Origin: Deltaproteobacteria bacterium
GTDB taxonomy: Bacteria; Desulfobacterota; Syntrophia; Syntrophales; UBA2210
Reading direction: 5' to 3'
NCBI GenBank assembly: GCA_016933965.1
Contig: JAFGTS010000026.1
Span: 1-64,000 of the forward strand
DNA length: 64,000 nucleotides
A program made the translations under genes and the position numbers. Each line of letters begins with the position of its first letter. Within the stretch, counting starts at the first letter, position 1. Shown here piece after piece: positions 9,953 to 19,148 of this stretch. Under the pieces are notes generated by a model that was not told the DNA's origin, made no database searches, and saw only the letters and a program-made list of their open reading frames with translations.

Positions 9953-11167
9953 ATGAACAGTACTTACCGTGCCGTTCGAATCAGCGAGAATGTATACTGG
10001 GTCGGTGCCATAGACTGGAACATCCGTGATTTCCATGGATATACGACCCGGCGTGGCAGTACTTACAATGCCTACCTTGTCATCGCGGACAAGGTGACCC
10101 TTATAGATACGGTAAAGGCCCCCTTCAAGGAGGAACTGCTGGCGCGGATCGCTTCCGTCATTGACCCCCGTGATGTGCAGTACATTGTTTCCAATCATTC
10201 CGAGATGGACCATTCGGGATGTCTTCATGATGTGATCGATGCCACGGGACCGGAACGGGTATATGCATCGGTTATGGGGGAAAAGACACTGAAAGAACTT
10301 TTCGGTGAAAGACACAATATTCTGGCTCTGAAGGATGGGGATACAATAGACTTGGGCAATATGGCGCTCCGCATCGTGGAAACCCGCATGCTGCATTGGC
10401 CGGACAGCATGTTCTCATACCTTGAATCCGACGGAGTCCTCTTTTCACAGGATGCCTTCGGCATGCACCTGGCGACCTCGGAGCGGTTCGACGACGAGAT
10501 TGACCCGGCGGTGCTCGAGTACGAAGCCGCCACGTATTACGCAAACATTCTGCTTCCCTATTCATCTCTTGTTTTGAAATTGCTTGAAAGGGTCGGCAAG
10601 TTGGGATATCAATTCAATATCGTTGCTCCCGACCATGGACCTGTCTGGAGAAAGGACATACAGAAAATCTTTGACTTTTATGAACGATGGGCTGTACAGA
10701 AACCGACGGGAAAAGCGCTTGTCCTGTATGCTACAATGTGGCACAGCACGGAACTGATGGCACGGGCTATTACGGAAGGGTTGGCATCTGAACACATATC
10801 GGTGCGGCACCTGTCGACAGATGCTAATCATCGAAGTGACGCGGCCTATGAGGTTCTTGACGCGGGAGCCCTCATCGTAGGGTCGCCGACATTGAACAAC
10901 AATATGTTTCCCGCAGTCGCCGATGTTCTGAATTATCTGAAGGGATTGAGACCATTGAACCTGATAGGTGCCTCGTTTGGTTCTTCCGGGTGGAGCGGGG
11001 AATCGGTAAAGCAGATCGAAACAATACTTCGTGATATGAAGGTGGAAATTGTCGGTGAATCGCTGAACGCGAAACACCGGCCTGACGAGGAAATGCTTTC
11101 CAGATGTTTCGATCTGGGGGCCGAGATAGGAAAACGTTTGAAGGGAAAAGTTCGGAGCGGCTCATGA
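9953..11167 (+). CDS. fprA: Flavodiiron protein (FprA / rubredoxin:oxygen oxidoreductase)
   Basis: A-type flavoprotein that reduces O2 (or NO) to water (or N2O) using electrons from rubredoxin. The N-terminal metallo-beta-lactamase-like domain keeps the diiron ligand signature H-x-E-x-D-H (SNHSEMDHSGC) and later ligands in LHWPDS, SQDAFGMH and APDHGPVW. The C-terminal flavodoxin domain begins at KALVLYATMWHSTELM (about residue 258). About 404 residues is the normal length. A strong ggagggagga site precedes the ATG. Rubredoxin, its expected electron donor, follows directly. Confidence 0.95.
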   Translation: MNSTYRAVRISENVYWVGAIDWNIRDFHGYTTRRGSTYNAYLVIADKVTLIDTVKAPFKEELLARIASVIDPRDVQYIVSNHSEMDHSGCLHDVIDATGPERVYASVMGEKTLKELFGERHNILALKDGDTIDLGNMALRIVETRMLHWPDSMFSYLESDGVLFSQDAFGMHLATSERFDDEIDPAVLEYEAATYYANILLPYSSLVLKLLERVGKLGYQFNIVAPDHGPVWRKDIQKIFDFYERWAVQKPTGKALVLYATMWHSTELMARAITEGLASEHISVRHLSTDANHRSDAAYEVLDAGALIVGSPTLNNNMFPAVADVLNYLKGLRPLNLIGASFGSSGWSGESVKQIETILRDMKVEIVGESLNAKHRPDEEMLSRCFDLGAEIGKRLKGKVRSGS

Positions 11168-11225
11168 TGCCGTCATCCAGGAGGTCGAGGTTGTTTCCAT
11201 ATCCTGATGCGAGAGGAGTTTGAAG

Positions 11226-11384
11226 ATGCAGAAATACGTATGCAGCGTTTGCGGTTATGTGTACGATCCGGCGGAGGGTGATCCCGAGGCGAACATTCCG
11301 CCGGGGACCCCCTTTGAAAAGCTTCCCGATGACTGGACCTGCCCCGTATGCGGTGCGTCCAAGGATGAGTTCGAGCCCGAGTAG
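11226..11384 (+). CDS. Rubredoxin
   Basis: 52-residue iron protein with both metal-binding knuckles, CSVCGY (Cys6, Cys9) and CPVCGA (Cys39, Cys42), spaced as in canonical rubredoxins, plus the usual DPAEGD and [13 protein letters not shown] segments. It transfers single electrons in the cytoplasm, here most likely to the flavodiiron protein upstream and the rubrerythrin downstream. The gene lies 58 nt after fprA, with gaggagtttgaag upstream of the ATG. It reads straight through with no frame damage. Confidence 0.96.
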   Translation: MQKYVCSVCGYVYDPAEGDPEANIPPGTPFEKLPDDWTCPVCGASKDEFEPE

Positions 11385-11408
11385 GAGATCAGTATTGGAG
11401 AAAACAGC

Positions 11409-11906
11409 ATGGATGAAAGGATACGAGAGGCTCTCCATACGGCCTATACCGGAGAAGCAAAAGCGGCTCTGCGACTGAAACTGTACGCCGAAAAGGCCGA
11501 CAAAGAGGGCTATGCTCAGGTCGCAAAACTGTTCAGGGTAATTTCTTTTTCCGAAGAAATTCATGGAAAGCGTGCCCTGCGACTTCTCAAGGATGTGGGA
11601 AACACCGAGGAGAATCTGCGGCTCAGCTTTGAATCGGAACAGAATGTCGCAGAAGTCGCTTACAGCGAGATGGTCAAACTTGCGAACGACAGGGGAGATT
11701 CCTCCTCGGCCCTGCATTTCAGCCAGAGCCGCGATGTCGAAGAAGTGCATGCCAAACTGTATAAGAGTGCCCTTGATGATATGATGCAGGACCGGATGCA
11801 GGAGTATTTCGTGTGTTCCGTCTGCGGCTATGTCGCCGAAGATGCTGTGCCCGATGTGTGCCCTGTTTGTGGTGTTTCAAAAGAAAAATTCATTCATTTT
11901 GAATAG
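11409..11906 (+). CDS. Rubrerythrin
   Basis: Peroxide-reducing diiron protein of anaerobes. The four-helix ferritin-like domain (residues 1-130) has ligand motifs ALRLKLYAEKA, SEEIHGKRAL, EVAYSEM and EEVHAKLY. A C-terminal rubredoxin-like knuckle pair (CSVCGY near 137 and CPVCGV near 153) follows. It completes an O2/H2O2 detoxification set with the flavodiiron protein and rubredoxin, 24 nt downstream of the latter. Confidence 0.94.
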   Translation: MDERIREALHTAYTGEAKAALRLKLYAEKADKEGYAQVAKLFRVISFSEEIHGKRALRLLKDVGNTEENLRLSFESEQNVAEVAYSEMVKLANDRGDSSSALHFSQSRDVEEVHAKLYKSALDDMMQDRMQEYFVCSVCGYVAEDAVPDVCPVCGVSKEKFIHFE

Positions 11907-11995
11907 AATGTGAATAAAAATTCCGACACATCGAAAAACCCGCACCACCGGTGTGCACGAACCGGTGAGGGGGGCGGCAATGGAGAAGGGTAACC

Positions 11996-14575
11996 ATGAA
12001 AAATGGAAGATGGATTCGCAGTTTTTCCGTTTTGAATAAAAGCCTCAAGTACCGTCTCAACATCATTTTCGGGCTCTTCTTTCTTCTTCCCGTCGCGGGC
12101 TTCTTTTATCTTGGCATCAAGTACCGGATTCTGGATGACCATTTCATACCTATGTTCTTCGCGATATTTCTGTTTTTTTCCTTTGTGGGCTTTATTCTCC
12201 TGCGGAAGATTTTCGATGATATTTCCCACATATCGAATGATATGAAGGATGCCGTTGATACAAAATTTCTGGATGACGTCGAGGAAGCCGGCGAAGACGA
12301 GTTGCGTGATATCGCCAGTTCGTTTATGGCAATCGGTAATCAATTCAAGTCAACCTTCAGTGAACTGGAACGGAAAATATCCGAGGTTTCCGTCCTGAAA
12401 GAACTGTCGGATCTCTGCTATGTCACATTTGACCAGGAAGAGCTTCTTTATGTCACGCTGGAGCGGGCGCTTAAACTGGCGAACGCTGATGTGGGCTCCA
12501 TCCTGATCCTGGAGAGACCGGAAAGGACAGCTTTTGTTGTGCGTGCCTCAATCGGGCTCGGTGATATCATCAAGATCGGCGACAAGGTCAATTTCTCAAC
12601 CAGTATCGCCAAATACGCCGTCATCAACAAGTCGGCCCTTGTGGTCGAGAATATTGAAAAGGATACCCGTTTCGGCAGGGAAAACCGCTCCCATTACGGC
12701 ACAAAATCCTTTGCCTGCCTGCCCATCAAAACCATCAAGGATATCATCGGTGTGCTGACCATATCGCGCAAGGACAACAACCGGCCGATGACGCAGGCGG
12801 ACATCGAGGCCCTTTCGCCCCTTCTCAGCAACGCCGCCTTTACCTATGAAAACCTGAGGCTTCTGAGGGAACGGGAAGAAGAAGCATCCCGCCTCGCCGC
12901 TCTGGACAAGTCGCTGAAGGTGATCAATTCGGGGTACTCCCGCCGTGAGTTGTTGCACGCCCTGTTGAATGAGATATATGCCATCGTGCCCTATATAGTG
13001 GCCCTTGTCTTCGTCAGGGATGAACGGAAACAAGACAACCTGTTCCTCTTCGATTATTTATCCTATCATTCGCGGGTCATGCCGGACAGCAACACCCTGT
13101 ATGGAACAGGACCGATTTTCGACAAGGTGTTGCGGCAGGAGCAGATAGTGATAATCGATGACACGAAGGACCTGTCGGAACAGATCAAATACGATCTGAT
13201 AATGGAACACAAAGCCTGTCTCATGGCGCCCCTTCGGACCCATGAGGGGACGATCGGCATGCTGGTTCTCTGTGTTGAGGATCCCCATGATTGTTACGAA
13301 GAGAAGATGTTCATCGAGAGCATGACGGCGGCAATTGCCATGGCCATTGAAAAAAACAGAATCACCACGGCAGTGGAAAAAAAGAACCAGGAGGTGGAAA
13401 CACTTCGGCAGATCGGAAGCTTTCTGACCTGTTCGACCTTTGATATCAGTATGGTCCTGAAATACACCATGGACATGATCAAGGTCGTCATGGATGTCGA
13501 GGCTGGCTCTCTCCTGCTCCTGAAAAACAATATGCTGGAATTCACTGTTTCTTTTAACATGAATATTGGTGTTCTTCGCCAGCATATGTTGAAGCTCGGT
13601 CAGGGTATAGCGGGATACGTCGCTGCCAGGGGAGAACCAATGATCGTCAATGATATAGGCGACTCTCCCCATTATTATGGAGGGGTTGACAAAGCTATCG
13701 GCTTCCAGACGAGATCAGCATTGTGCGTTCCGATCATTTCCCAGGGGAAAGTGATCGGTGTAATAGAGGTTCTCAATAAAGAGAGCGGTGCGTTCACTGT
13801 CGACGATCTACATCTCCTGCAGTCGGTGACATCCTCAGTGACAATAGCACTGGAAAATGCTCGACTGTATAGTGAAACACTTGAAATGGCCGAGCAGGAA
13901 CGTAACATCAGGCAGGTGTTTCAGAAGTTCGTTCCCGAGAAAATAGTTAACGAAATCATTCACGGTAAGGAGGCAGAGGGGCGGAAAGTAATAGAAGAAT
14001 ACCGTATGCTCACGCTCCTGAATATTGATATCCGTGGATTTTCCGAAATGGCCAGGAATATCGGTCCCCGGAAGACCGTGGCGGTCCTCAACTACTTCTT
14101 TTCCATCATGGGGGAGATCGTGTTCAAGCACCAGGGTATCGTGGACAAATATCTGGGAGACGGGTTTCTTGCCATCTTCGGTGCCCCTGTTTCAAGCGGT
14201 CACGATGTCGACAACGCCATTCAGGCGGCCCTGGAAATGAAGGAGATCATTCCCGAGGTGAACAGCTATTGCCGGAACAATTTCGGCGTCGGTCTGGGCA
14301 TGGGTATCAGCATTAATACGGGTGAGGTTATCGTGGGGAACATCGGATTTGAAAAGAAGATGGATTACACCGTTATCGGCGATCAGGTGAACACGGTCTT
14401 CAGGATCCAGTATCTCGCCAGGGAAATACCCAACGGCATTCTGATCAGCGAACGGACGCTGCACGCCGCACGTTCCCGCCTTGACACCAGGGAAGTGGAA
14501 ACGGGCATGATCGGTGAGGAATTAGGGGGACAGAAGATTTACGAATTGCTGGGCCGGATTGAACAGAATAATTGA
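11996..14575 (+). CDS. Membrane-bound class III adenylate/guanylate cyclase with three GAF-like domains
   Basis: Two transmembrane helices (about 21-41 and 50-69), a HAMP-like linker, three consecutive GAF-like sensor regions (about 140-285, 305-455, 475-625), then a class III cyclase domain (about 670-855). The catalytic domain keeps the first metal Asp (LLNIDIRGFS), KYLGDGFLAIFG with the second Asp, and DYTVIGDQVNTVFR with the transition-state Asn and Arg. The Lys/Thr pair at the purine-selecting positions is common in bacterial adenylate cyclases, so cAMP is the likely product. ATG with ggagaaggg upstream. No cAMP receptor is nearby. Confidence 0.88.
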   Translation: MKNGRWIRSFSVLNKSLKYRLNIIFGLFFLLPVAGFFYLGIKYRILDDHFIPMFFAIFLFFSFVGFILLRKIFDDISHISNDMKDAVDTKFLDDVEEAGEDELRDIASSFMAIGNQFKSTFSELERKISEVSVLKELSDLCYVTFDQEELLYVTLERALKLANADVGSILILERPERTAFVVRASIGLGDIIKIGDKVNFSTSIAKYAVINKSALVVENIEKDTRFGRENRSHYGTKSFACLPIKTIKDIIGVLTISRKDNNRPMTQADIEALSPLLSNAAFTYENLRLLREREEEASRLAALDKSLKVINSGYSRRELLHALLNEIYAIVPYIVALVFVRDERKQDNLFLFDYLSYHSRVMPDSNTLYGTGPIFDKVLRQEQIVIIDDTKDLSEQIKYDLIMEHKACLMAPLRTHEGTIGMLVLCVEDPHDCYEEKMFIESMTAAIAMAIEKNRITTAVEKKNQEVETLRQIGSFLTCSTFDISMVLKYTMDMIKVVMDVEAGSLLLLKNNMLEFTVSFNMNIGVLRQHMLKLGQGIAGYVAARGEPMIVNDIGDSPHYYGGVDKAIGFQTRSALCVPIISQGKVIGVIEVLNKESGAFTVDDLHLLQSVTSSVTIALENARLYSETLEMAEQERNIRQVFQKFVPEKIVNEIIHGKEAEGRKVIEEYRMLTLLNIDIRGFSEMARNIGPRKTVAVLNYFFSIMGEIVFKHQGIVDKYLGDGFLAIFGAPVSSGHDVDNAIQAALEMKEIIPEVNSYCRNNFGVGLGMGISINTGEVIVGNIGFEKKMDYTVIGDQVNTVFRIQYLAREIPNGILISERTLHAARSRLDTREVETGMIGEELGGQKIYELLGRIEQNN

Positions 14576-14592
14576 GCGGGCGGTATTCCCTG

Positions 14593-15972
14593 ATGAACAG
14601 AGGATCGATCATAAAAATATTTTGTTGGGTTCTTTTTGGAACCCTGATGTTTGTGGTGGTTCCATTCATACGTTCCGCCGCACTCGCACAGGACGATGTG
14701 CTGAAGCTTACCCTGAAGGAAAGCATCGATCTTGCCTTGAAACAAAGCATGCTGGTCGATTCCGTTGTAGAGGAAATCAATGCGCTTGAGTCGGGACGGA
14801 AGGAAGCCTTCACTTCCTTTCTGCCAACACTGAGTACTTCATACAGCTATACGCGCCTCAACGAGGCACCGGAAACCGTAACGGTGGACCTGACAAAGAC
14901 ACCACCGGTCATGAAACCGGCACCGGCGGGAACCCGCGACAACTACACCTGGGACCTTACGTTGATGCAACCTCTCTTTACGGGCGGAAAACTCCTGGAG
15001 ACCTACCGTATCAGCCGGCTCGGTGTGGACGCGTCGCGTCTTGACGCCATGACGACCGTTCAGGACCTCGTTGAAACCGTAACGGAAACCTACTTTTCCA
15101 TTCTCAAGGCGGAACGCATGCTGGATGTCGCCCGGCAGTCGCTTGACCGGCTCGAGGCCCATCTTGAAACGGCCCGGAGTTTTTATGAGGTCGGCATGAT
15201 CCCCCGCAACGATCTGCTCTATGCCGAGGTGGAGGTGGCCGGAGGGCAGCAGAATCTCGTCCTGGCGGAAAATGGCGTACAGCTGGCCAAGGCACGGTTC
15301 AACACATTGCTGAGAAGGGACATCGATCTGCCGGTAGAGGTTGAGGACATCCTGCATTACCGGTCTTTCGACAAAGAGTTTGGTGCCTGCCTTGCCCTGG
15401 GACTTGATAGCCGGCCGGAGATCAAAGCGCGGGAGGTCCGGCTTGAGCAGGCACAACGGGCGGTATCCTTTGCAAAGGGTGATTATTACCCGTCCCTCAG
15501 TGTCGGTGGCACCTATTCACGCTTCGGAGATACACCCGGCGTGGACGGGAACGGGTATCAGGATCGGGAGTCCTGGTATCTTATCGCCGTGGCTGAGTGG
15601 GACCTGTGGGAATGGGGAAGAACGAAACACAGCGTTGATGCAAGCAGCAGCAGGGAGCGGCAGGCCCGCAATTCCCTGTCCTTTGTTCGCGACCAGGTCG
15701 CCCTGGAAATTAAGAGTTCATACCTGCTTCTCAGGGAGGCGGAAAAGCGCATCCTTGTTTCCGAGAAGGCCATAGAGCAGGCAGAGGAGAATTTCAGGAT
15801 AAACGAGGAGCGATACCGCGAGCAGGTTGCCACGTCGACGGATGTCATAGACGCGCAGACACTTCTGACGAAGACGAAATCCGATTACTTCAATGCCCTC
15901 AGTGATTACAATGTCGCTCTGAAGAAACTCGAGCGTTCAATGGGCGTGATCCACACCGAATATCCCTTTTAA
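14593..15972 (+). CDS. TolC-family outer-membrane efflux protein
   Basis: About 459 residues with an N-terminal signal peptide (hydrophobic stretch ending FIRSAALAQ) and two outer-membrane-efflux repeats, including the characteristic QPLFTGGK motif and long alpha-helical coiled regions. It forms trimeric export channels. No membrane-fusion or inner-membrane pump gene adjoins, so its partners are elsewhere. An upstream in-frame TTG at 14572 overlaps the cyclase stop, but the ATG at 14593 gives a cleaner signal peptide. Confidence 0.9.
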   Translation: MNRGSIIKIFCWVLFGTLMFVVVPFIRSAALAQDDVLKLTLKESIDLALKQSMLVDSVVEEINALESGRKEAFTSFLPTLSTSYSYTRLNEAPETVTVDLTKTPPVMKPAPAGTRDNYTWDLTLMQPLFTGGKLLETYRISRLGVDASRLDAMTTVQDLVETVTETYFSILKAERMLDVARQSLDRLEAHLETARSFYEVGMIPRNDLLYAEVEVAGGQQNLVLAENGVQLAKARFNTLLRRDIDLPVEVEDILHYRSFDKEFGACLALGLDSRPEIKAREVRLEQAQRAVSFAKGDYYPSLSVGGTYSRFGDTPGVDGNGYQDRESWYLIAVAEWDLWEWGRTKHSVDASSSRERQARNSLSFVRDQVALEIKSSYLLLREAEKRILVSEKAIEQAEENFRINEERYREQVATSTDVIDAQTLLTKTKSDYFNALSDYNVALKKLERSMGVIHTEYPF

Positions 15973-16018
15973 CAAGACCGGGAACAGATTGCGCAGGGAA
16001 GAGCGGGGAAGAAACGCC

Positions 16019-16798
16019 TCAGGGTGAGGAGCGATCCTTTTCCAGGTACGCATAGGCACTGTGGTTGTGGATGCTTTCGAGATTTTCCGCTTCGACGCTG
16101 TACCAGGTGAAATTATCGTTCCCGTTCAGCCTGTCAGCCACTGAGCGAACCACGTCTTCGACGAACATCGGGTTGTCAAAGGCCTTTTCGGTGACGAACT
16201 TTTCATCGACCCTTTTGAGAAGCGAGTAGACCTCACTGCTTGCCGAACTCTCGACCAGTTGTATCACGTCTTCTATCCAGAAGAACCGTTTGAATCTGAG
16301 CTTCAGACGGACGATGCTTCGCTGATTGTGGGCCCCCTCAGTACTGATCTCCTTTGAACAGGGGCACACCGTCGTTACGGGAACGGTGACTCCCACAAGA
16401 AAATCATGGCGGGAGCCGCTGCTTTCTCCGAGGAAACTGCAGGTATATTCCATAAGGCTCAGGGCGCCGGATACGGGTGCCCGTTTCTCGATGAAATAGG
16501 GGAACTCTATTTCGATATGAGCCGACTCGGCTTTCAGTTTTTCCTTCATCTTCTCGAGGATCCCGCGGAGGGTCCGGATATTTACCTGTCCCCGGAACTC
16601 GTTGAGTATCTCGATGAACCTGCTCATATGGGTACCCTTGAACTGGCGCGGAAGATTCACGTACATGTTGACCGTGGCATTGACATGCTGGACCTTCTCC
16701 TTTTTGTCCAGCACGATGAGCGGGTATTTGATACCCTTGACGCCCACTTTGTTAATATCTATGTTGCGGGTATCCCGAAGGCTCTGTATGTCAACCAT
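16019..16798 (-). CDS. folE2: GTP cyclohydrolase IB (FolE2)
   Basis: Converts GTP to 7,8-dihydroneopterin triphosphate, the first step of folate and queuosine precursor synthesis. The family hallmark PVTTVCPCSKEIS...GAHNQRS is intact, with catalytic Cys147 and His157, and the C-terminal EAENLESIHNHSAY is conserved. Length 259 residues is typical. The start overlaps the stop of the upstream pterin-synthase-like gene by 8 bp, so the two are translationally coupled. FolE2 can use metals other than zinc. Confidence 0.95.
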   Translation of the reverse strand: MVDIQSLRDTRNIDINKVGVKGIKYPLIVLDKKEKVQHVNATVNMYVNLPRQFKGTHMSRFIEILNEFRGQVNIRTLRGILEKMKEKLKAESAHIEIEFPYFIEKRAPVSGALSLMEYTCSFLGESSGSRHDFLVGVTVPVTTVCPCSKEISTEGAHNQRSIVRLKLRFKRFFWIEDVIQLVESSASSEVYSLLKRVDEKFVTEKAFDNPMFVEDVVRSVADRLNGNDNFTWYSVEAENLESIHNHSAYAYLEKDRSSP

Positions 16799-17168
16799 GA
16801 CTGTTTTCCCTGTATGTGGCCCGTGCCGACTCTGACTCCCATACGGTGACGCTCGAGATGCGACAGGTGTTTCCCGTCGCCTTTGTCACCATTCCATTGA
16901 AAATCAACCGGGCTATTCCCTCGGCGGTGGGGACGGTACCGCTGAATTCCGGAAGGTCGTTCAAATACCGGTGATCCAGGCGGTCGATGATTTCCCGGAG
17001 CCACTGTTTCAAGATCCTGAAGTCAACGACGATGCCTTCTTCATTGATATGGTCTGATTCCACGCTGACCTCTACGGTGAAATTATGACCGTGCAGCTCT
17101 TCGCGGACTCCCCCTATCGTGAGGGTGTGGGCTGCTGAGAAGGATTTTTTTATCGTTACCTCATACAT
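16791..17168 (-). CDS. PTPS/QueD-family protein of PTPS-III type (Glu for catalytic Cys)
   Basis: 125-residue 6-pyruvoyltetrahydropterin synthase fold. Zinc ligands are His14 and the HGH pair His26/His28; LDHRYLND and the pterin-anchoring Glu (TVWESES) are present. The catalytic Cys of QueD/PTPS (Cys-x-x-x-His-Gly-His) is missing: the segment reads VREELHGHN, with Arg22 at the Cys position followed by Glu23 and Glu24. This Glu-for-Cys pattern is that of PTPS-III, which makes 6-hydroxymethyl-7,8-dihydropterin from dihydroneopterin triphosphate and can replace dihydroneopterin aldolase (FolB). Coupling to folE2, which makes that substrate, agrees. A non-standard QueD is the alternative. Confidence 0.85.
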   Translation of the reverse strand: MYEVTIKKSFSAAHTLTIGGVREELHGHNFTVEVSVESDHINEEGIVVDFRILKQWLREIIDRLDHRYLNDLPEFSGTVPTAEGIARLIFNGMVTKATGNTCRISSVTVWESESARATYRENSHG

Positions 17169-17244
17169 GGCGTTTCCTTATCCCATCGGTTGAATCCTGT
17201 CAACGGGGGGTGACGGAAAGAGAAACGGTCGTGCCCTCCATTGT

Positions 17245-17907
17245 TTATACATGCAGGTGATCCATGAGTATCGAAGCGCTTTCAAGGATGATATCGGCCC
17301 CCGCTTCACGCAGTAATTCGTATCCGGCAAATCCCGTGAGCACCCCGATCGTATATGTCCCCGCCTCTTTTCCCGCCACGATATCCATGGGGTGGTCACC
17401 AACCATGGCAGCGTCTCTGGCTTTTGCGTCGAGCAGGTCGAGCGCCTGTTTCAGGTGGTCCGGATGAGGTTTTACCTTCCCCGCTGATTCTCTCGTGACA
17501 ACAACGCCCGTATATGAACGAATTTCGGGGAAAAGATGCAGTACGGCCTCGAGGCAGTTCCTGGTTACCACGGCCGTTTTGATCCCTCTTTTTTTGAGAA
17601 GATCGAGCATTTCACAGGTGCCCTCAAAGAGTGTTCCCTGTTGTGCCCCCTCCATTTCCATCCGGCGGACGATCCGGTATGCCTCGGTTTCGAAGGACTC
17701 GCCGCGCCGCCGGTCGGTCGTCATGAGCCCTTGCTTCGCCGCTTCGATCATTTCAATGACGAAATGGTTTTCCAGGCCGTCGGGCGAAATACCATAAGCC
17801 GTCATGAGACTCCTGATGTGCGAGCGCATCGCGTTGAAGTCGACGTTCAACACGGCAAGCGTGCCGTCGAAGTCGAAGAGAATGGTATCGAGATGCTTCT
17901 CTATCAT
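17245..17907 (-). CDS. HAD-superfamily hydrolase, phosphoglycolate-phosphatase-like
   Basis: 220-residue haloacid-dehalogenase-type phosphatase. Motif I DFDGTL (residues 12-17), motif II Thr in VVTRN, motif III Lys in KVKPHPDH and motif IV GDHPMDI are all present, with a C1-type helical cap between I and II. Substrate not determinable; the best family match is Gph/PpaX-like. The start overlaps the stop of the aminotransferase by 4 bp. Confidence 0.85.
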   Translation of the reverse strand: MIEKHLDTILFDFDGTLAVLNVDFNAMRSHIRSLMTAYGISPDGLENHFVIEMIEAAKQGLMTTDRRRGESFETEAYRIVRRMEMEGAQQGTLFEGTCEMLDLLKKRGIKTAVVTRNCLEAVLHLFPEIRSYTGVVVTRESAGKVKPHPDHLKQALDLLDAKARDAAMVGDHPMDIVAGKEAGTYTIGVLTGFAGYELLREAGADIILESASILMDHLHV

Positions 17908-19052
17908 ACCAGGCCCCGTTCCCGCAGATAGGTTTCTATCCGGTCGAGCCCCTCGGTTATGTTTTCCAGAGAGTTCGCGTATGACAGGCGCAGGTATCCC
18001 TCACAGTTCTCTCCGAAATCGATGCCGGGCGTGACGCCCACCTTCGCGTTTTTAAGAATATCGAAAGCGGTGCTGTAGGAATCATTGGAAAAGTGCTTGA
18101 TATTCGCCAGAATATAAAATGCTCCGGTGGGTTTGACGGCGATTCCCAGACCCAGCCGGCCGAGCCGGTCCGTTATGTAATGCCGCCGCTCATTGAATAT
18201 GTTCCTCATCCGCTCCACGTCCGGACCTGCCTCCCGAAGGGCGGCGACCCCGGCATGCTGGACGAAGGAGTTGGCCGATATAAAAAGATTCTGTTGAATT
18301 TTCTGTATGGGGCGCACGAATTCCGGAGGCGCTATCAGGTATCCGAGACGCCAGCCCGTCATGGCGTATGCTTTTGAAAATCCGTTGAAAACGAAAGCCC
18401 TGTCGGAAAATTCGAGAATGGTATGCTCCCGGTCCTCGTAAACCAGACCGTGGTAGATCTCATCAGAAATGACGGGGATGTCCAGAGATGCGATCTCTTT
18501 CATCCGCTCGGAGGTCAGGATATTGCCAGTGGGGTTTGAGGGTGAATTGATCATGATCGCCTTCGTCCTGACGGATATCTTTTTCCTGATCTCCCCGGCG
18601 CTGTATTGAAACCCTTCTTCCTCGAACACCTTGACCGATACCGGCAGTCCCTCGAAAAAGCGTATGAAATTGGGATAGCAGGCATAACGGGGATCGGAAA
18701 TGATCACCTCGTCGCCCTTTTCAAGGAGGGCCGAGAAGAGAAGGAACATTGCCGGCGATGTTCCCGATGTGATCACCACACGGTCCGGGGTGATCGTAAC
18801 GCCGTACGTGTTATGGTAATGCTCGCAGATCGCCTCGCGAAGCTCGAGCAGGCCGAGACTGTGCGTATAATGCGTGTGCCCATCCCTGATCGCCCGCCAG
18901 CAGGCTTCCTTGATGCACTCCGGTGTGTCGAAATCGGGTTCCCCGACCTCCAGATGAATGACATGCTCGCCCCGGCGCTCCATTGCCTGGGCCTTTTCAA
19001 GCACGTCCATGACGATGAAGGGCGGTATCTGTGATGCTCGATGTGAAATCAT
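17904..19052 (-). CDS. Class I/II PLP-dependent aminotransferase
   Basis: Fold-type I aminotransferase of the aspartate aminotransferase superfamily. Visible are GEPDFDTP near the N-terminus, the TSGTSPAMFL cofactor loop, NSPSNPTG, and the PLP-binding Lys in GFSKAYAMTGWRLGY, followed by the substrate Arg in LRLSYAN. The ATG at 19052 has AGGAG 7 nt upstream; the open frame runs further upstream without a good start. About 382 residues. Amino-acid specificity is not clear from sequence. Translationally coupled to the HAD phosphatase. Confidence 0.9.
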   Translation of the reverse strand: MISHRASQIPPFIVMDVLEKAQAMERRGEHVIHLEVGEPDFDTPECIKEACWRAIRDGHTHYTHSLGLLELREAICEHYHNTYGVTITPDRVVITSGTSPAMFLLFSALLEKGDEVIISDPRYACYPNFIRFFEGLPVSVKVFEEEGFQYSAGEIRKKISVRTKAIMINSPSNPTGNILTSERMKEIASLDIPVISDEIYHGLVYEDREHTILEFSDRAFVFNGFSKAYAMTGWRLGYLIAPPEFVRPIQKIQQNLFISANSFVQHAGVAALREAGPDVERMRNIFNERRHYITDRLGRLGLGIAVKPTGAFYILANIKHFSNDSYSTAFDILKNAKVGVTPGIDFGENCEGYLRLSYANSLENITEGLDRIETYLRERGLV

Positions 19053-19148
19053 GATCTGCTCCTGATCGGTGATCGCCTGATGCGATAGATGATGGAACCT
19101 GAAAAAGCAAAAGAAACCCTTAACGGCTCCGGAACATCTTGTCAAGCA

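Noticed and set aside
11907-11995. Riboswitch before the adenylate cyclase gene
   Set aside because: Some inverted repeats (caccggtg) exist but none of the conserved cyclic-di-GMP riboswitch core is present.
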